From positions 1-16,382 of the forward strand of contig CALHVB010000013.1 in the NCBI GenBank assembly GCA_938039345.1: 16,382 bases of DNA. Reading direction: 5' to 3'. The notes below the pieces were generated by a model. That model was given only the letters and a program-made list of their open reading frames with translations, searched no databases and had not been told where the DNA came from. Below are positions 1-6,631 of the stretch, in pieces (position 1 is the first letter of the stretch; each line of letters begins with the position of its first letter). The DNA is from an uncultured Sediminicola sp. (GTDB lineage Bacteria; Bacteroidota; Bacteroidia; Flavobacteriales; Flavobacteriaceae). A program made the translations under genes and the position numbers.

Positions 1-1
1 T

Positions 2-97
2 TTTTACATCTTTGGCCATGAACTATTATTAATTAATGGTAGTATTATGTTTTTAGGCCTTGTATTTATAAAAAATAGTGTTAAAATCAAAAAATAA
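2..97 (+). CDS. C-terminal end of a membrane protein (partial)
   Basis: The frame is open from the left window edge to a TAA at 95-97 and gives 31 residues. They read as a hydrophobic helix (about residues 9-23, LLLINGSIMFLGLVF) followed by a short lysine-rich cytoplasmic tail ending VKIKK. A last membrane helix plus basic tail fits the end of a polytopic inner-membrane protein. The FGHE...NGSIMFLGLVFI pattern loosely resembles the last helix of EamA/DMT-type transporters, but this is too little sequence to name a family. The start lies outside the window. No clear terminator follows directly; the first strong one is about 400 bp downstream. The frame could be a chance opening, but hydrophobic helix plus basic tail plus stop makes a real gene end more likely. 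Confidence 0.45.
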   Translation, partial: FYIFGHELLLINGSIMFLGLVFIKNSVKIKK

Positions 98-293
98 CTC
101 ATATTTATTAAAATCAAAAATAAATGGATTTATATATGAAAATATATTACTTTTTTAGTTAATTTTTTTAATATAAAATAATTCAAATTAATTACATGAA
201 AGAATACTACTATTAAAAAGTACGTTTTTAATTCTCCTTGTTAAAAATTGAGCTATATATAAACGAAGAAAAACATACATACAGCTACTATAT

Positions 294-324
294 TTTGAAA
301 GTACTATAAATTGATATTAATTTG
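294..324 (+). promoter_or_regulatory. candidate Bacteroidota-type promoter
   Basis: TTTG at 294-297 is followed by a 19-base spacer and TTAATTTG at 317-324, which matches the Bacteroidota consensus TTTG-N19-TAnnTTTG except for one base in the -7 box. The predicted start is near 331. No ORF of more than a few codons follows before the terminator at 498-525, so if active it would drive an untranslated RNA. AT-rich DNA yields such matches by chance. Confidence 0.35.
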
Positions 325-330
325 CACTAT

Positions 331-525
331 TAATTACATTTAATAATCACATTTAGTTGATTGTGTTAAAGTATGTTAATTAATGTAACCTTAAATAGAT
401 AATTGCGTCTATTTATAATATAAAGAAAAGTTTGATTGTTGATAATACTATATTTTTATAGTTAATGGTTAGTGTTTAGTATAGATTATCAATAATAAAA
501 ACCCGAAGCTCTTGCTTCGGGTTTT
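331..525 (+). ncRNA. possible small RNA, about 195 nt
   Basis: The inferred transcript runs from the start predicted by the promoter-like pair at 294-324 to the strong hairpin terminator at 498-525. Every ATG inside it opens only a very short frame (for example nine codons, or MVSV). The terminator stands about 400 bp after the upstream gene end and 140 bp before the next gene, so it looks to belong to its own transcript. It could equally end a long 3' untranslated region of the upstream gene. No known RNA family was recognised. Confidence 0.25.
498..525 (+). terminator. strong intrinsic terminator
   Basis: A perfect 12-bp stem, AAAACCCGAAGC against GCTTCGGGTTTT, closes a TCTT tetraloop. Eight of the stem pairs form the core CCCGAAGC/GCTTCGGG, and a T run lies on the 3' side. 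The A-run on the left would let it also work leftward, but no leftward gene is next to it. It insulates the receptor gene at 666 from upstream transcription. Confidence 0.85.
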
Positions 526-594
526 GTGTTTATTACACTTTGCCTTTATAATTTAAAGTCTATTGATGTTAAAACTTGTTAAAACACAAATAGC

Positions 595-625
595 TATGTA
601 ACATTTTCTTGAAATTATAGTCTTG
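595..625 (+). promoter_or_regulatory. weak candidate promoter for the TonB-dependent receptor
   Basis: TAGTCTTG at 618-625 matches the TAnnTTTG -7 consensus at all but one base. TATG at 595-598, 19 bases upstream, is a one-mismatch version of the -33 TTTG. The start would fall near 632, giving a 34-nt A-rich leader before the ATG at 666. This is the best candidate after the terminator, but both boxes are imperfect. Confidence 0.3.
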
Positions 626-665
626 TAGATAACTAATAAATCAAAAAACAATCAAAAAACAACGA

Positions 666-3116
666 ATGAAAAAATTAATTACACTTTGCCTACTATTTAT
701 AAATAGTATGCTAATGGCTAATCCCCATTCATCCGAATTAATTAATGGTAGTATTACAGGTAAAGTAAAAGATAAAAATTTGCAAGAACCAATTGCATAT
801 GCGGCCATTGTAATTAAATCTGCAAATGACAATAAAACAATTACAGGTGGTATTACTAAAGAAGACGGAACTTTTGAAATAAAAAAATTACCCGAAGGAA
901 ACTTAATTTTTGAAGTACAGTTTATTGGATACAAAACCTACAGTAAAAAAATCACTATCTCTAAAAGTAATTACAAAATAGCTTTAGGCACAATTTACCT
1001 AGAAGAAGATGCAGAACAATTAGAAGGTGTAGAAGTTGTTGCAGAACGCACAACTATAGAACAAAAAATAGATAGAAAAGTAATAAATGTTGGCAAAGAC
1101 CTTACCACTGCTGGTGCAACAGCATCAGATATTATGAACAACATTCCTTCTGTTAATGTAGATCAGCAAACTGGCGAACTAAGCTTAAGAGGAAACTCTA
1201 ATGTTAGAGTAATGGTAGACGGAAAATTATCTAACGTTCCTATAGCACAATTATTAAGACAATTACCTTCTACCTCTATAAAATCAATAGAACTAATAAC
1301 CAATCCGTCTGCTAAATATAACCCGGAAGGTATGAGTGGTATTATAAATATTGTATTGCATAAAAATGCAAATATTGGATTTAATGGCACTATTAACACT
1401 GGGCTTACTGTAGGCATAGAAGCTAAATTTAATAGTTCTATAGACCTAAATTACAGAAACGGAAAGTTTAACCTTTACGGTAATTACGGTAATAATATTG
1501 GAAAATATGTCAATAATGGTAAAATCAATAGAATTAACCAAGATACAGAGTTACTATTTAATTTTGATAATAATAACAAATCTCATCTATACAAAGTTGG
1601 ATTAGATTTTTTCTTAAATGATAAAAACACCATTTCGTTTTTTACCAATCAAAATATTTTTGATGGCAAAGGGAGTAGCCTTAATAGCGTAGTATTTACT
1701 AACGAGCCTTCTAATGATTTAGCTCAATCTACTATTAACCTTAATGATAATAAAAGTCAACAATACAACTTTGACTATAAGTTAGAATTTAGTAAAGAAG
1801 GGCATAATATTGAGTTAGAAGTAGACTATAATCAATTTAAAAGTAGTGACGATATAGATTATATAAATACCGGTGCATCTGTTTTTCCTAGTTATGAGGA
1901 TTTCACGAATACTAAAAGAGATCAAACTATAGCAAATTTAGATTATGTAAATCCTTTAGATTCTATTTCTAAATTAGAAGTAGGTTTGGAAGCTAGACTT
2001 TTTGAAAATAATATGGATTATAATTCTACTGGCTTTTCTTTTAATTCTCCTGGGAATATAATCCCTACTCCTAGTTCAGATTTTGTTTATAACATGGATA
2101 TCTATTCTGCTTATGTTACCTATGGTCAGAACTATAAAAAATGGTCTTACCAATTAGGCGTTCGTGTAGAAAACGTAGAGGTAAAAGCAGATACTAATAC
2201 TGTTAGAACATTTACAGATAAATATACAGAGGTATACCCATCTGCATATATCACCTATTCTCCCAGCGAAAAGAACCAGTTTCAAATTAGTACAACTAGG
2301 CGTGTAGACAGACCTGGTTTAGGGCAAGTAAACCCAATAAGACAATGGACTACACCTTTAGTATCTTCATTCGGAAATCCCGAACTAGTGCCTCAATTTA
2401 CTAATTCTTATGAGCTTAATTATACAAGAAGACTAAAAAAAGGAAGTATTACTTCTGGTGTATTTTATAGAACTATAAAAGATAATATTAGCCGATCTGT
2501 AAGTTTAGACCGTAACGATTTAGAAAGTTCTAGAACTATACTATCTTTTGGTAATTTTGATAAAACCTCTTCCTATGGTGTAGAAGTTTCTACTAATTAT
2601 AAGCCCGTAAAATGGTGGAGTATAAATGGTAGTTTTGATTTATTTTCGCAAACACAAACAAGTCTTAGAGAAAGAATAGAAAGTACGGTTACAAACCCGG
2701 TTGAAGATGATATTATTGAAGAAACGGTTGAGGTAGATAATACTGCTTGGAACTTGCGTATGAGTAATAGTTTTACAGTTACAAAAAAACTTACCTTACA
2801 AGCATTTGGTATGTATAGAGGTAAAAACAGAGGCGTACAATTTATAAGAAAGCCTATGTATTTTGTAAATATAGGGGCACGCCATAGTTTTGCTAAAGGA
2901 AAAGGTACTGTGAGTTTAAATTATAACGATATTTTTAATACTATGCGTTTTGCTTTTGATGGTGATAGTCCTTTTAAACAAGTGGGTCAATTTAATTGGG
3001 AAAGTCAGACCGTAAATGCAGCTTTATCTTATAGATTTGGAAGCGGTAAAAATAGAGCCTCTAAAAGAAAAAGAAGAGATGGTAACACTAAGCAAAGTGG
3101 CGGTGGTATGCTATAA
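666..3116 (+). CDS. TonB-dependent outer-membrane receptor, OMP beta-barrel family
   Basis: This 816-residue protein is predicted to take up a ligand across the outer membrane using TonB-ExbBD energy. Residues 1-18 are a signal peptide, with likely cleavage after SMLMA. Residues about 28-112 form a carboxypeptidase-regulatory-like beta-sandwich (GSITGKVKDKNLQEPIAYA, then GTFEIKKLPEGNL), typical of Bacteroidota SusC-like receptors. Residues about 125-235 are the plug, with the characteristic LRGNSNVRVMVDGK and NPSAKYNPEGMSGIINIVL. The rest is a barrel of alternating strands with RVDRPGLGQVNP and a late strand NAALSYRFG. A basic, glycine-ending tail of about 25 residues (KNRASKRKRRDG...GGGML) follows the last strand. 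The length is normal for this receptor group, and the first ATG after an A-rich leader is the obvious start. No SusD partner, anti-sigma factor or transport gene is adjacent, so the substrate cannot be inferred from context. It probably forms a single-gene transcript. Confidence 0.92.
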   Translation: MKKLITLCLLFINSMLMANPHSSELINGSITGKVKDKNLQEPIAYAAIVIKSANDNKTITGGITKEDGTFEIKKLPEGNLIFEVQFIGYKTYSKKITISKSNYKIALGTIYLEEDAEQLEGVEVVAERTTIEQKIDRKVINVGKDLTTAGATASDIMNNIPSVNVDQQTGELSLRGNSNVRVMVDGKLSNVPIAQLLRQLPSTSIKSIELITNPSAKYNPEGMSGIINIVLHKNANIGFNGTINTGLTVGIEAKFNSSIDLNYRNGKFNLYGNYGNNIGKYVNNGKINRINQDTELLFNFDNNNKSHLYKVGLDFFLNDKNTISFFTNQNIFDGKGSSLNSVVFTNEPSNDLAQSTINLNDNKSQQYNFDYKLEFSKEGHNIELEVDYNQFKSSDDIDYINTGASVFPSYEDFTNTKRDQTIANLDYVNPLDSISKLEVGLEARLFENNMDYNSTGFSFNSPGNIIPTPSSDFVYNMDIYSAYVTYGQNYKKWSYQLGVRVENVEVKADTNTVRTFTDKYTEVYPSAYITYSPSEKNQFQISTTRRVDRPGLGQVNPIRQWTTPLVSSFGNPELVPQFTNSYELNYTRRLKKGSITSGVFYRTIKDNISRSVSLDRNDLESSRTILSFGNFDKTSSYGVEVSTNYKPVKWWSINGSFDLFSQTQTSLRERIESTVTNPVEDDIIEETVEVDNTAWNLRMSNSFTVTKKLTLQAFGMYRGKNRGVQFIRKPMYFVNIGARHSFAKGKGTVSLNYNDIFNTMRFAFDGDSPFKQVGQFNWESQTVNAALSYRFGSGKNRASKRKRRDGNTKQSGGGML

Positions 3117-3132
3117 AAAAAGTAAGTAAAAC

Positions 3133-3163
3133 AAAAAAGAGAGCCATAGTAGCTCTCTTTTTT
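3133..3163. terminator. bidirectional terminator between convergent genes
   Basis: AAAAAAGAGAGC (3133-3144) pairs perfectly with GCTCTCTTTTTT (3152-3163) around a 7-base loop. There is an A run on one side and a T run on the other, so it can end both the receptor transcript (+) and the ketoacyl synthase transcript (-). Confidence 0.9.
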
Positions 3164-3181
3164 GTATAGTTATTTTTACTA

Positions 3182-4192
3182 CTACCATTTTATAATAGCA
3201 CTACCCCATGTAAAGCCACTACCAAAAGCAGCTAAAACTACAAGATTACCTTCTTTTATTTTCCCTTGTTCCCAAGCTTCTGTAAGCGCAATAGGGATAG
3301 ATGCAGCAGTTGTATTACCATATTTCATGATATTATTATATACTTGCTCGCCTGATAATTTAAATTTCTTTTGTATAAACTGAGATATACGAAGGTTAGC
3401 TTGGTGTGGCACCAACATATCGATAGCCGAAACATCTAAATTATTTGCTTGCAAACCTTCCATAATAACCTCACTAAAACGTACTACAGCATTTTTAAAT
3501 ACAAATTGACCGTTCATGTATGGTAAATAAGATTCATCATCTTTATCATTATCCTCAATAATATCTGTTACCCAACGCTTACCCATTCCTGGTGCTATTA
3601 AAGCTAATTCTTCGGCATGTTGCCCTTCGGAATGTAAATGTGTAGATAAAATACCTTTGCTTGTATCTTCTTCTCTACTTAGTATTGCCGCACCAGCTCC
3701 ATCTCCAAAAATTACAGAAACACTTCTGCCTCTAGTAGTCATATCTAAACCATGAGAATGTAACTCGGAACCTATTACTAGTATGTTTTTATACATACCA
3801 CTTTTTATATATTGGTCTGCTACTGATATACCATATATAAAACCAGAACATTGATTTCTAATATCTAAAGCTCCTATTGTTTTAATTCCTAAATCTCTTT
3901 GCACTAATACTCCTGGACCCGGAAAATAATAATCTGGACTTAAGGTGGCGAAAATAATAAAATCAATATCATCTTTATCTATCCCAGCACGTTCTATAGC
4001 CACTTTTGCAGCTTTTACTCCCATTGTAGTGGTGGTATCTCCATCACCCTTTACAACGTGCCTACGTTCCTGAATACCCGTTCGCTCTTTTATCCAAGCA
4101 TCATTAGTATCCATAACTTTAGATAAATCATCATTAGTTACTACATTTTCTGGCACGTAGTAGCCTAAACCTGTAATTTTAGAATTATACAT
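3182..4192 (-). CDS. ketoacyl-ACP synthase III (FabH-type condensing enzyme)
   Basis: This 336-residue thiolase-fold enzyme is predicted to condense an acyl-CoA with malonyl-ACP in the cytoplasm, releasing CO2. The catalytic triad is visible: Cys115 in RNQCSGF, His263 in VPHQAN and Asn293 in YGNTTAASIP. The N-terminal DAWIKERTGIQERR, including Trp32, and the C-terminal AAFGSGFTWGSAII are family hallmarks. It is about 20 residues longer than E. coli FabH, partly from an acidic surface insert around 210-222 (DIIEDNDKDDE). The gene is not beside plsX or rpmF, where the housekeeping fabH of many bacteria lies, so it may be a second paralogue with a different acyl primer. I therefore leave the symbol blank. 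It follows the ABC1 kinase gene on the same strand with a 130-bp gap containing a large palindrome, so cotranscription is possible but not shown. Confidence 0.93.
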   Translation of the reverse strand: MYNSKITGLGYYVPENVVTNDDLSKVMDTNDAWIKERTGIQERRHVVKGDGDTTTTMGVKAAKVAIERAGIDKDDIDFIIFATLSPDYYFPGPGVLVQRDLGIKTIGALDIRNQCSGFIYGISVADQYIKSGMYKNILVIGSELHSHGLDMTTRGRSVSVIFGDGAGAAILSREEDTSKGILSTHLHSEGQHAEELALIAPGMGKRWVTDIIEDNDKDDESYLPYMNGQFVFKNAVVRFSEVIMEGLQANNLDVSAIDMLVPHQANLRISQFIQKKFKLSGEQVYNNIMKYGNTTAASIPIALTEAWEQGKIKEGNLVVLAAFGSGFTWGSAIIKW

Positions 4193-4237
4193 AGTTAACT
4201 TATTATAGCACTTACAATTAAGTACATTATTATTCTA

Positions 4238-4267
4238 TATATTGATTAACGAGTGTTAATCAATATA
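4238..4267. promoter_or_regulatory. perfect 13-bp inverted repeat upstream of the ketoacyl synthase
   Basis: TATATTGATTAAC (4238-4250) and GTTAATCAATATA (4255-4267) are exact reverse complements around a GAGT spacer. The element lies between the kinase stop and the synthase start, 46 bases before the synthase ATG. It has only three G-C pairs and no T-run on the minus strand after it, which argues against an intrinsic terminator. An operator for a dimeric regulator or an mRNA processing hairpin is more likely. No TAnnTTTG box was seen beside it. Confidence 0.6.
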
Positions 4268-4322
4268 ACTAAGATAATTAAAAATAACATAGTATCTATC
4301 TAGTAGTCCTATTTACAGCAAT

Positions 4323-5630
4323 CTAGATATACTGCTTAAAGTTGTTTACAGTAACCGTTGCTTTAAGATCGTGTAGTAAATTATACAAACCAAAAAATGT
4401 TCTATTAATATATAAAAAATGCTTAGAACCTCTATTACCATTCATTTTTCTAATCTGAGGGTTATTAGAGTAGCGCTCACTTAAATTAGCAATTCTATCC
4501 CAAAAATCGTCTCCACCAAAATTAAATGTTTCTTCGTTAAAGGGACTTGTAAAAAGAGATAGCATCTCTTTAAATAATTCTTTAAAAAATTTAATTTCTT
4601 CTTTAGAGTCTGTAGTAGATAAAATTTCTAGTTCATACAATTTATCTAAAAATATAGCATCATTCTCTATATTCCCTTTCTTTGCTAATTCAAAGTAAGG
4701 AATATAAAAATCGTCTGGTATTTCTTTTATACAACCAAAATCTATTGCAATAAGTTTTTCGTTGGTACTTATTAAAAAATTTCCGGGATGCGGATCTGCG
4801 TGCATTTTTCTTAAGCCATGCATTTGGTACATATAGAAATCCCATAAGGCTTGCCCTAGTTTATTTCCTGTAGCTGCACTAAAATCTGTTTTAACAAACT
4901 CACTTAAATGCTTACCAACCATCCAGTCCATAGTAATTATCTTTTCACTAGATAACTCTTTATAATACTTTGGAAATTCTAAATTTGGTATTTTTTTACA
5001 TGCTTCTGTTATTTCTTTACTTTGCTGTAGTTCTAACAAATAGTTAGTTTCTTCAACTAATTTATTTTCTACTTCTTTAAAGTATTTATCAGAATCTTTC
5101 CCTTGAAGATTAAACATTTTTATGGCAATAGGTTTTACTATTGCTAAATCGCTACTTATACTTTCTGCTACTCCTGGGTATTGAATTTTAACCGCTAATT
5201 CTTTATTCCATTTCGTTGCTTTGTGCACCTGCCCTATACTTGCTGCGTTTATAGAATCTTTATCAAACGTATCAAAAATATCTTCGGGATATTTGCCTAA
5301 ATACTTTTTAAATGTTTTACGTACTAATGGTCCTGATAAAGGTGGTACCGAAAACTGAGATAGAGAAAATTTTTCTACATAAGCACTCGGAAGCATATTT
5401 TTCTCCATGCTTAACATTTGCGCTACTTTTAAGGCACTTCCTTTTAAACTTTTTAAACCATCATAAATATCAGCTGCATTATCCTCATTTAACTCATCTT
5501 TATTTAAGGTAGGGTTCACCAGCTTTTTGCCATAATATTTAACGTAATTCCCCCCTACTTTAACTCCTGTCTTTACTAATTTTCCTGCTCGTTCAATTTT
5601 ACCCGTAGGTATTCTATCTAATGTTTTCAT
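4323..5630 (-). CDS. ABC1/AarF/UbiB-family atypical kinase
   Basis: This 435-residue protein belongs to the atypical kinase-like family that includes UbiB, COQ8 and AarF. Visible hallmarks, in order, are a KxGQ-equivalent read as K68-V-A-Q71, an alanine-rich nucleotide loop (NAASIGQVHKA, 128-138), the ATP lysine K148 in ELAVKIQYPGV, the catalytic HADPHPGN block (277-284) and the metal-binding DFG (297-299). Family members act as ATPases or kinases on membrane isoprenoid lipid pathways. Bacteroidota normally make menaquinone rather than ubiquinone, so a classical UbiB role is unlikely and the real target is unknown. No transmembrane helices are evident at the C terminus, unlike E. coli UbiB. 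The alanine replacing the second glycine of KxGQ is a small departure from the family. The gene starts 40 bp after the TetR gene and is very probably cotranscribed with it. Confidence 0.9.
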   Translation of the reverse strand: MKTLDRIPTGKIERAGKLVKTGVKVGGNYVKYYGKKLVNPTLNKDELNEDNAADIYDGLKSLKGSALKVAQMLSMEKNMLPSAYVEKFSLSQFSVPPLSGPLVRKTFKKYLGKYPEDIFDTFDKDSINAASIGQVHKATKWNKELAVKIQYPGVAESISSDLAIVKPIAIKMFNLQGKDSDKYFKEVENKLVEETNYLLELQQSKEITEACKKIPNLEFPKYYKELSSEKIITMDWMVGKHLSEFVKTDFSAATGNKLGQALWDFYMYQMHGLRKMHADPHPGNFLISTNEKLIAIDFGCIKEIPDDFYIPYFELAKKGNIENDAIFLDKLYELEILSTTDSKEEIKFFKELFKEMLSLFTSPFNEETFNFGGDDFWDRIANLSERYSNNPQIRKMNGNRGSKHFLYINRTFFGLYNLLHDLKATVTVNNFKQYI

Positions 5631-5670
5631 GCTATAAAAATTATGTAAGAAGTGGAATTAACTATTATAT

Positions 5671-6318
5671 TTAGGCAAACTTCTCTTTGTAGAGAAACTT
5701 ACCAAAATCTATTACATTCTCTAATGGAGTGTATTCTAATAAATCAAAAATTGTATTTACAGATTTTTCGATAGCTACATCTGTTTTTTCAAATTTTGCA
5801 GAAGAATCATCCATCCAAAATTTTAATAAAAATAAAAATTGAAACCAAGCGCCTTCCGAAGAAACTTTAGAAAGGTGCTTTGTTAATTTAAATGTTTTTT
5901 CCGCGGTATCATTGTCTAATAATACTGTTGCAAAACTTTTTATATGCGTTCTTAACTCTTTTAATTGAGTCATATTTTCTAAAACTCCTTTGCTTTTATC
6001 TAATGCAAATAACACATAACTTCTATTTAGCGTTAGCAGCTCAAAGAAAGTAAAGAAAAATGTTAGCATTTTATCTCTATTAGAAAAAGACTCGTATTCC
6101 TTGTTTTTTTCTATTAGACCTATTGTTTTTACATAAAATGTACTCCAGATGCTTTTCTGCAAACTATCTAAAGACCCAAAAAAAATATAAAACTCTTCTT
6201 CTTTAATTTTGTTCTCTTTACAAAATTTATAAACAGACTTAGGTTCTTTTTCATGTTCTAATACATATTCCATGTACATCCCAAGTATAGTTTCTTCAGT
6301 AATTTTCTTTGCAGCCAT
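5671..6318 (-). CDS. TetR-family transcriptional regulator
   Basis: This 215-residue, mainly helical protein has an N-terminal TetR-like DNA-binding domain in roughly residues 5-58. The recognition portion reads SVYKFCKENKIKEEEFYIFFGSLDSL, where the conserved FY...F pattern of the family is clear. The remaining ~155 residues are helical and aromatic-rich (FFFTFFELL, WFQFLFLLKFW), consistent with a ligand-binding and dimerisation domain; the ligand is unknown. It is the first gene of a leftward group with the ABC1 kinase 40 bp downstream. A short palindrome at 6345-6363, just before its start, is a natural autoregulatory site. Assignment to TetR rests on the N-terminal domain alone, since the C-terminal domain matches no TetR subfamily I can name. 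Confidence 0.8.
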   Translation of the reverse strand: MAAKKITEETILGMYMEYVLEHEKEPKSVYKFCKENKIKEEEFYIFFGSLDSLQKSIWSTFYVKTIGLIEKNKEYESFSNRDKMLTFFFTFFELLTLNRSYVLFALDKSKGVLENMTQLKELRTHIKSFATVLLDNDTAEKTFKLTKHLSKVSSEGAWFQFLFLLKFWMDDSSAKFEKTDVAIEKSVNTIFDLLEYTPLENVIDFGKFLYKEKFA

Positions 6319-6329
6319 AATAATAAAAT

Positions 6330-6476
6330 TTATATACTTAAAAATACAATTACGATTGTAATTAAAAGCTTTTTTAATCTTAAAAATTGGTTAATAGTTA
6401 TTAAAAAACGTGCCATGGCGGCACGTTTTCCAATCAATCCAATAAAAACTTGCCTTGAGTATAATTTCTTTTTCAT
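6330..6476 (-). CDS. possible 48-residue leader peptide or small protein
   Basis: An ATG at 6476 opens a 48-codon frame (beginning MKKKLYSRQVFIGLIG, ending VIVFLSI) that stops 12 bp before the TetR start. A perfect -7 box, TATATTTG on the minus strand at 6505-6498, lies 22 bases upstream, and a purine-rich GAGAGAAAA leader precedes the ATG. The peptide is basic with a hydrophobic end. Against it, a terminator-grade hairpin (6405-6429) lies inside the frame, so transcripts may end there. It could be a regulatory leader peptide, an uncatalogued small membrane protein, or a chance frame over an attenuator. I do not recognise the sequence. Confidence 0.3.
   Translation of the reverse strand: MKKKLYSRQVFIGLIGKRAAMARFLITINQFLRLKKLLITIVIVFLSI
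6345..6363. promoter_or_regulatory. overlapping palindromes just upstream of the TetR gene
   Basis: TACAAT-TACG-ATTGTA (6345-6360) and, overlapping it, AATTAC-GATT-GTAATT (6348-6363) are both perfect 6-bp dyads with 4-base spacers. They lie 27-45 bases upstream of the TetR ATG, overlapping where a promoter spacer would sit (TATTTTTA on the minus strand follows directly). TetR proteins usually bind such dyads at their own promoter, so this is the candidate operator. Confidence 0.4.
6405..6429 (-). terminator. terminator-like hairpin in the tetR-htpG divergent region
   Basis: AAAACGTGCC (6405-6414) pairs perfectly with GGCACGTTTT (6420-6429) around a 5-base loop. Read on the minus strand it is followed by six T residues, the usual intrinsic-terminator form; on the plus strand only four T residues follow. 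Both neighbouring genes read away from it, so it does not end either of them. It probably ends or attenuates a short leftward transcript begun near 6492. Confidence 0.6.
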
Positions 6477-6497
6477 AGCAATTTTCTCTCGGCTATT

Positions 6498-6505
6498 CAA
6501 ATATA
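6498..6505 (-). promoter_or_regulatory. perfect -7 box (TATATTTG), leftward
   Basis: The minus strand reads TATATTTG, an exact match to the Bacteroidota TAnnTTTG box. No TTTG was found at the usual distance upstream, so only half of the promoter is convincing. It would start transcription near 6492, about 16 bases before the possible leader ORF and about 175 bases before the TetR ATG. Confidence 0.4.
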
Positions 6506-6558
6506 CAAAATGTTTAACTTATTTTCATTTTTTTTAAACAAAATTTAAATAGTGTCAG

Positions 6559-6589
6559 TTTGTCATTAAACTCTACTGTGGTATTTTTT
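6559..6589 (+). promoter_or_regulatory. candidate htpG promoter
   Basis: TTTG at 6559-6562, a 19-base spacer and TATTTTTT at 6582-6589 match TTTG-N19-TAnnTTTG in all but the final G. The start would fall near 6596, giving a leader of about 36 nt before htpG. The -33 box overlaps a direct repeat, TGTCA at 6553-6557 and 6561-6565, 8 bp apart, which could be a stress-regulator site. No CIRCE-type inverted repeat was seen. Confidence 0.4.
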
Positions 6590-6631
6590 TTGACTATAGT
6601 TAATCAATAATTAAAAAAACAAATATAAAAT

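Larger units (their letters stand above)
98..665. other. 568-bp intergenic region
   Basis: This very AT-rich stretch has no convincing ORF on either strand. It contains a GC-free stem (ATTAAAAA 212-219 against TTTTTAAT 225-232) too weak to be a good terminator, a promoter-like pair at 294-324, a strong terminator at 498-525 and the leader of the TonB-dependent receptor. No tRNA-like cloverleaf was seen. Confidence 0.7.

Noticed and set aside
28..757. A 20-base exact repeat (ATTAATTAATGGTAGTATTA) at 28-47 and 738-757
   Set aside because: Both copies lie in coding sequence and encode the same short LINGSI segment in unrelated proteins. A match of this length is near what chance gives in DNA this AT-rich.
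641..934. 97-codon frame on the minus strand opposite the receptor start
   Set aside because: It is a shadow of the strongly supported receptor gene, overlaps its signal peptide and regulatory domain, and has no protein-like motif. The same holds for minus-strand frames at 1163-1417, 7066-7329, 7648-7830 and 14624-14971.
3162..3383. 73-codon plus-strand frame over the end of the ketoacyl synthase gene
   Set aside because: It begins inside the shared terminator and lies antisense to a gene with an intact catalytic triad. The frame at 5312-5512 is rejected for the same reason against the kinase gene.
4238..4267. Intrinsic terminator for the kinase gene
   Set aside because: The stem has only three G-C pairs and is not followed by a T-run on the minus strand, so it is listed as a possible regulatory site instead.
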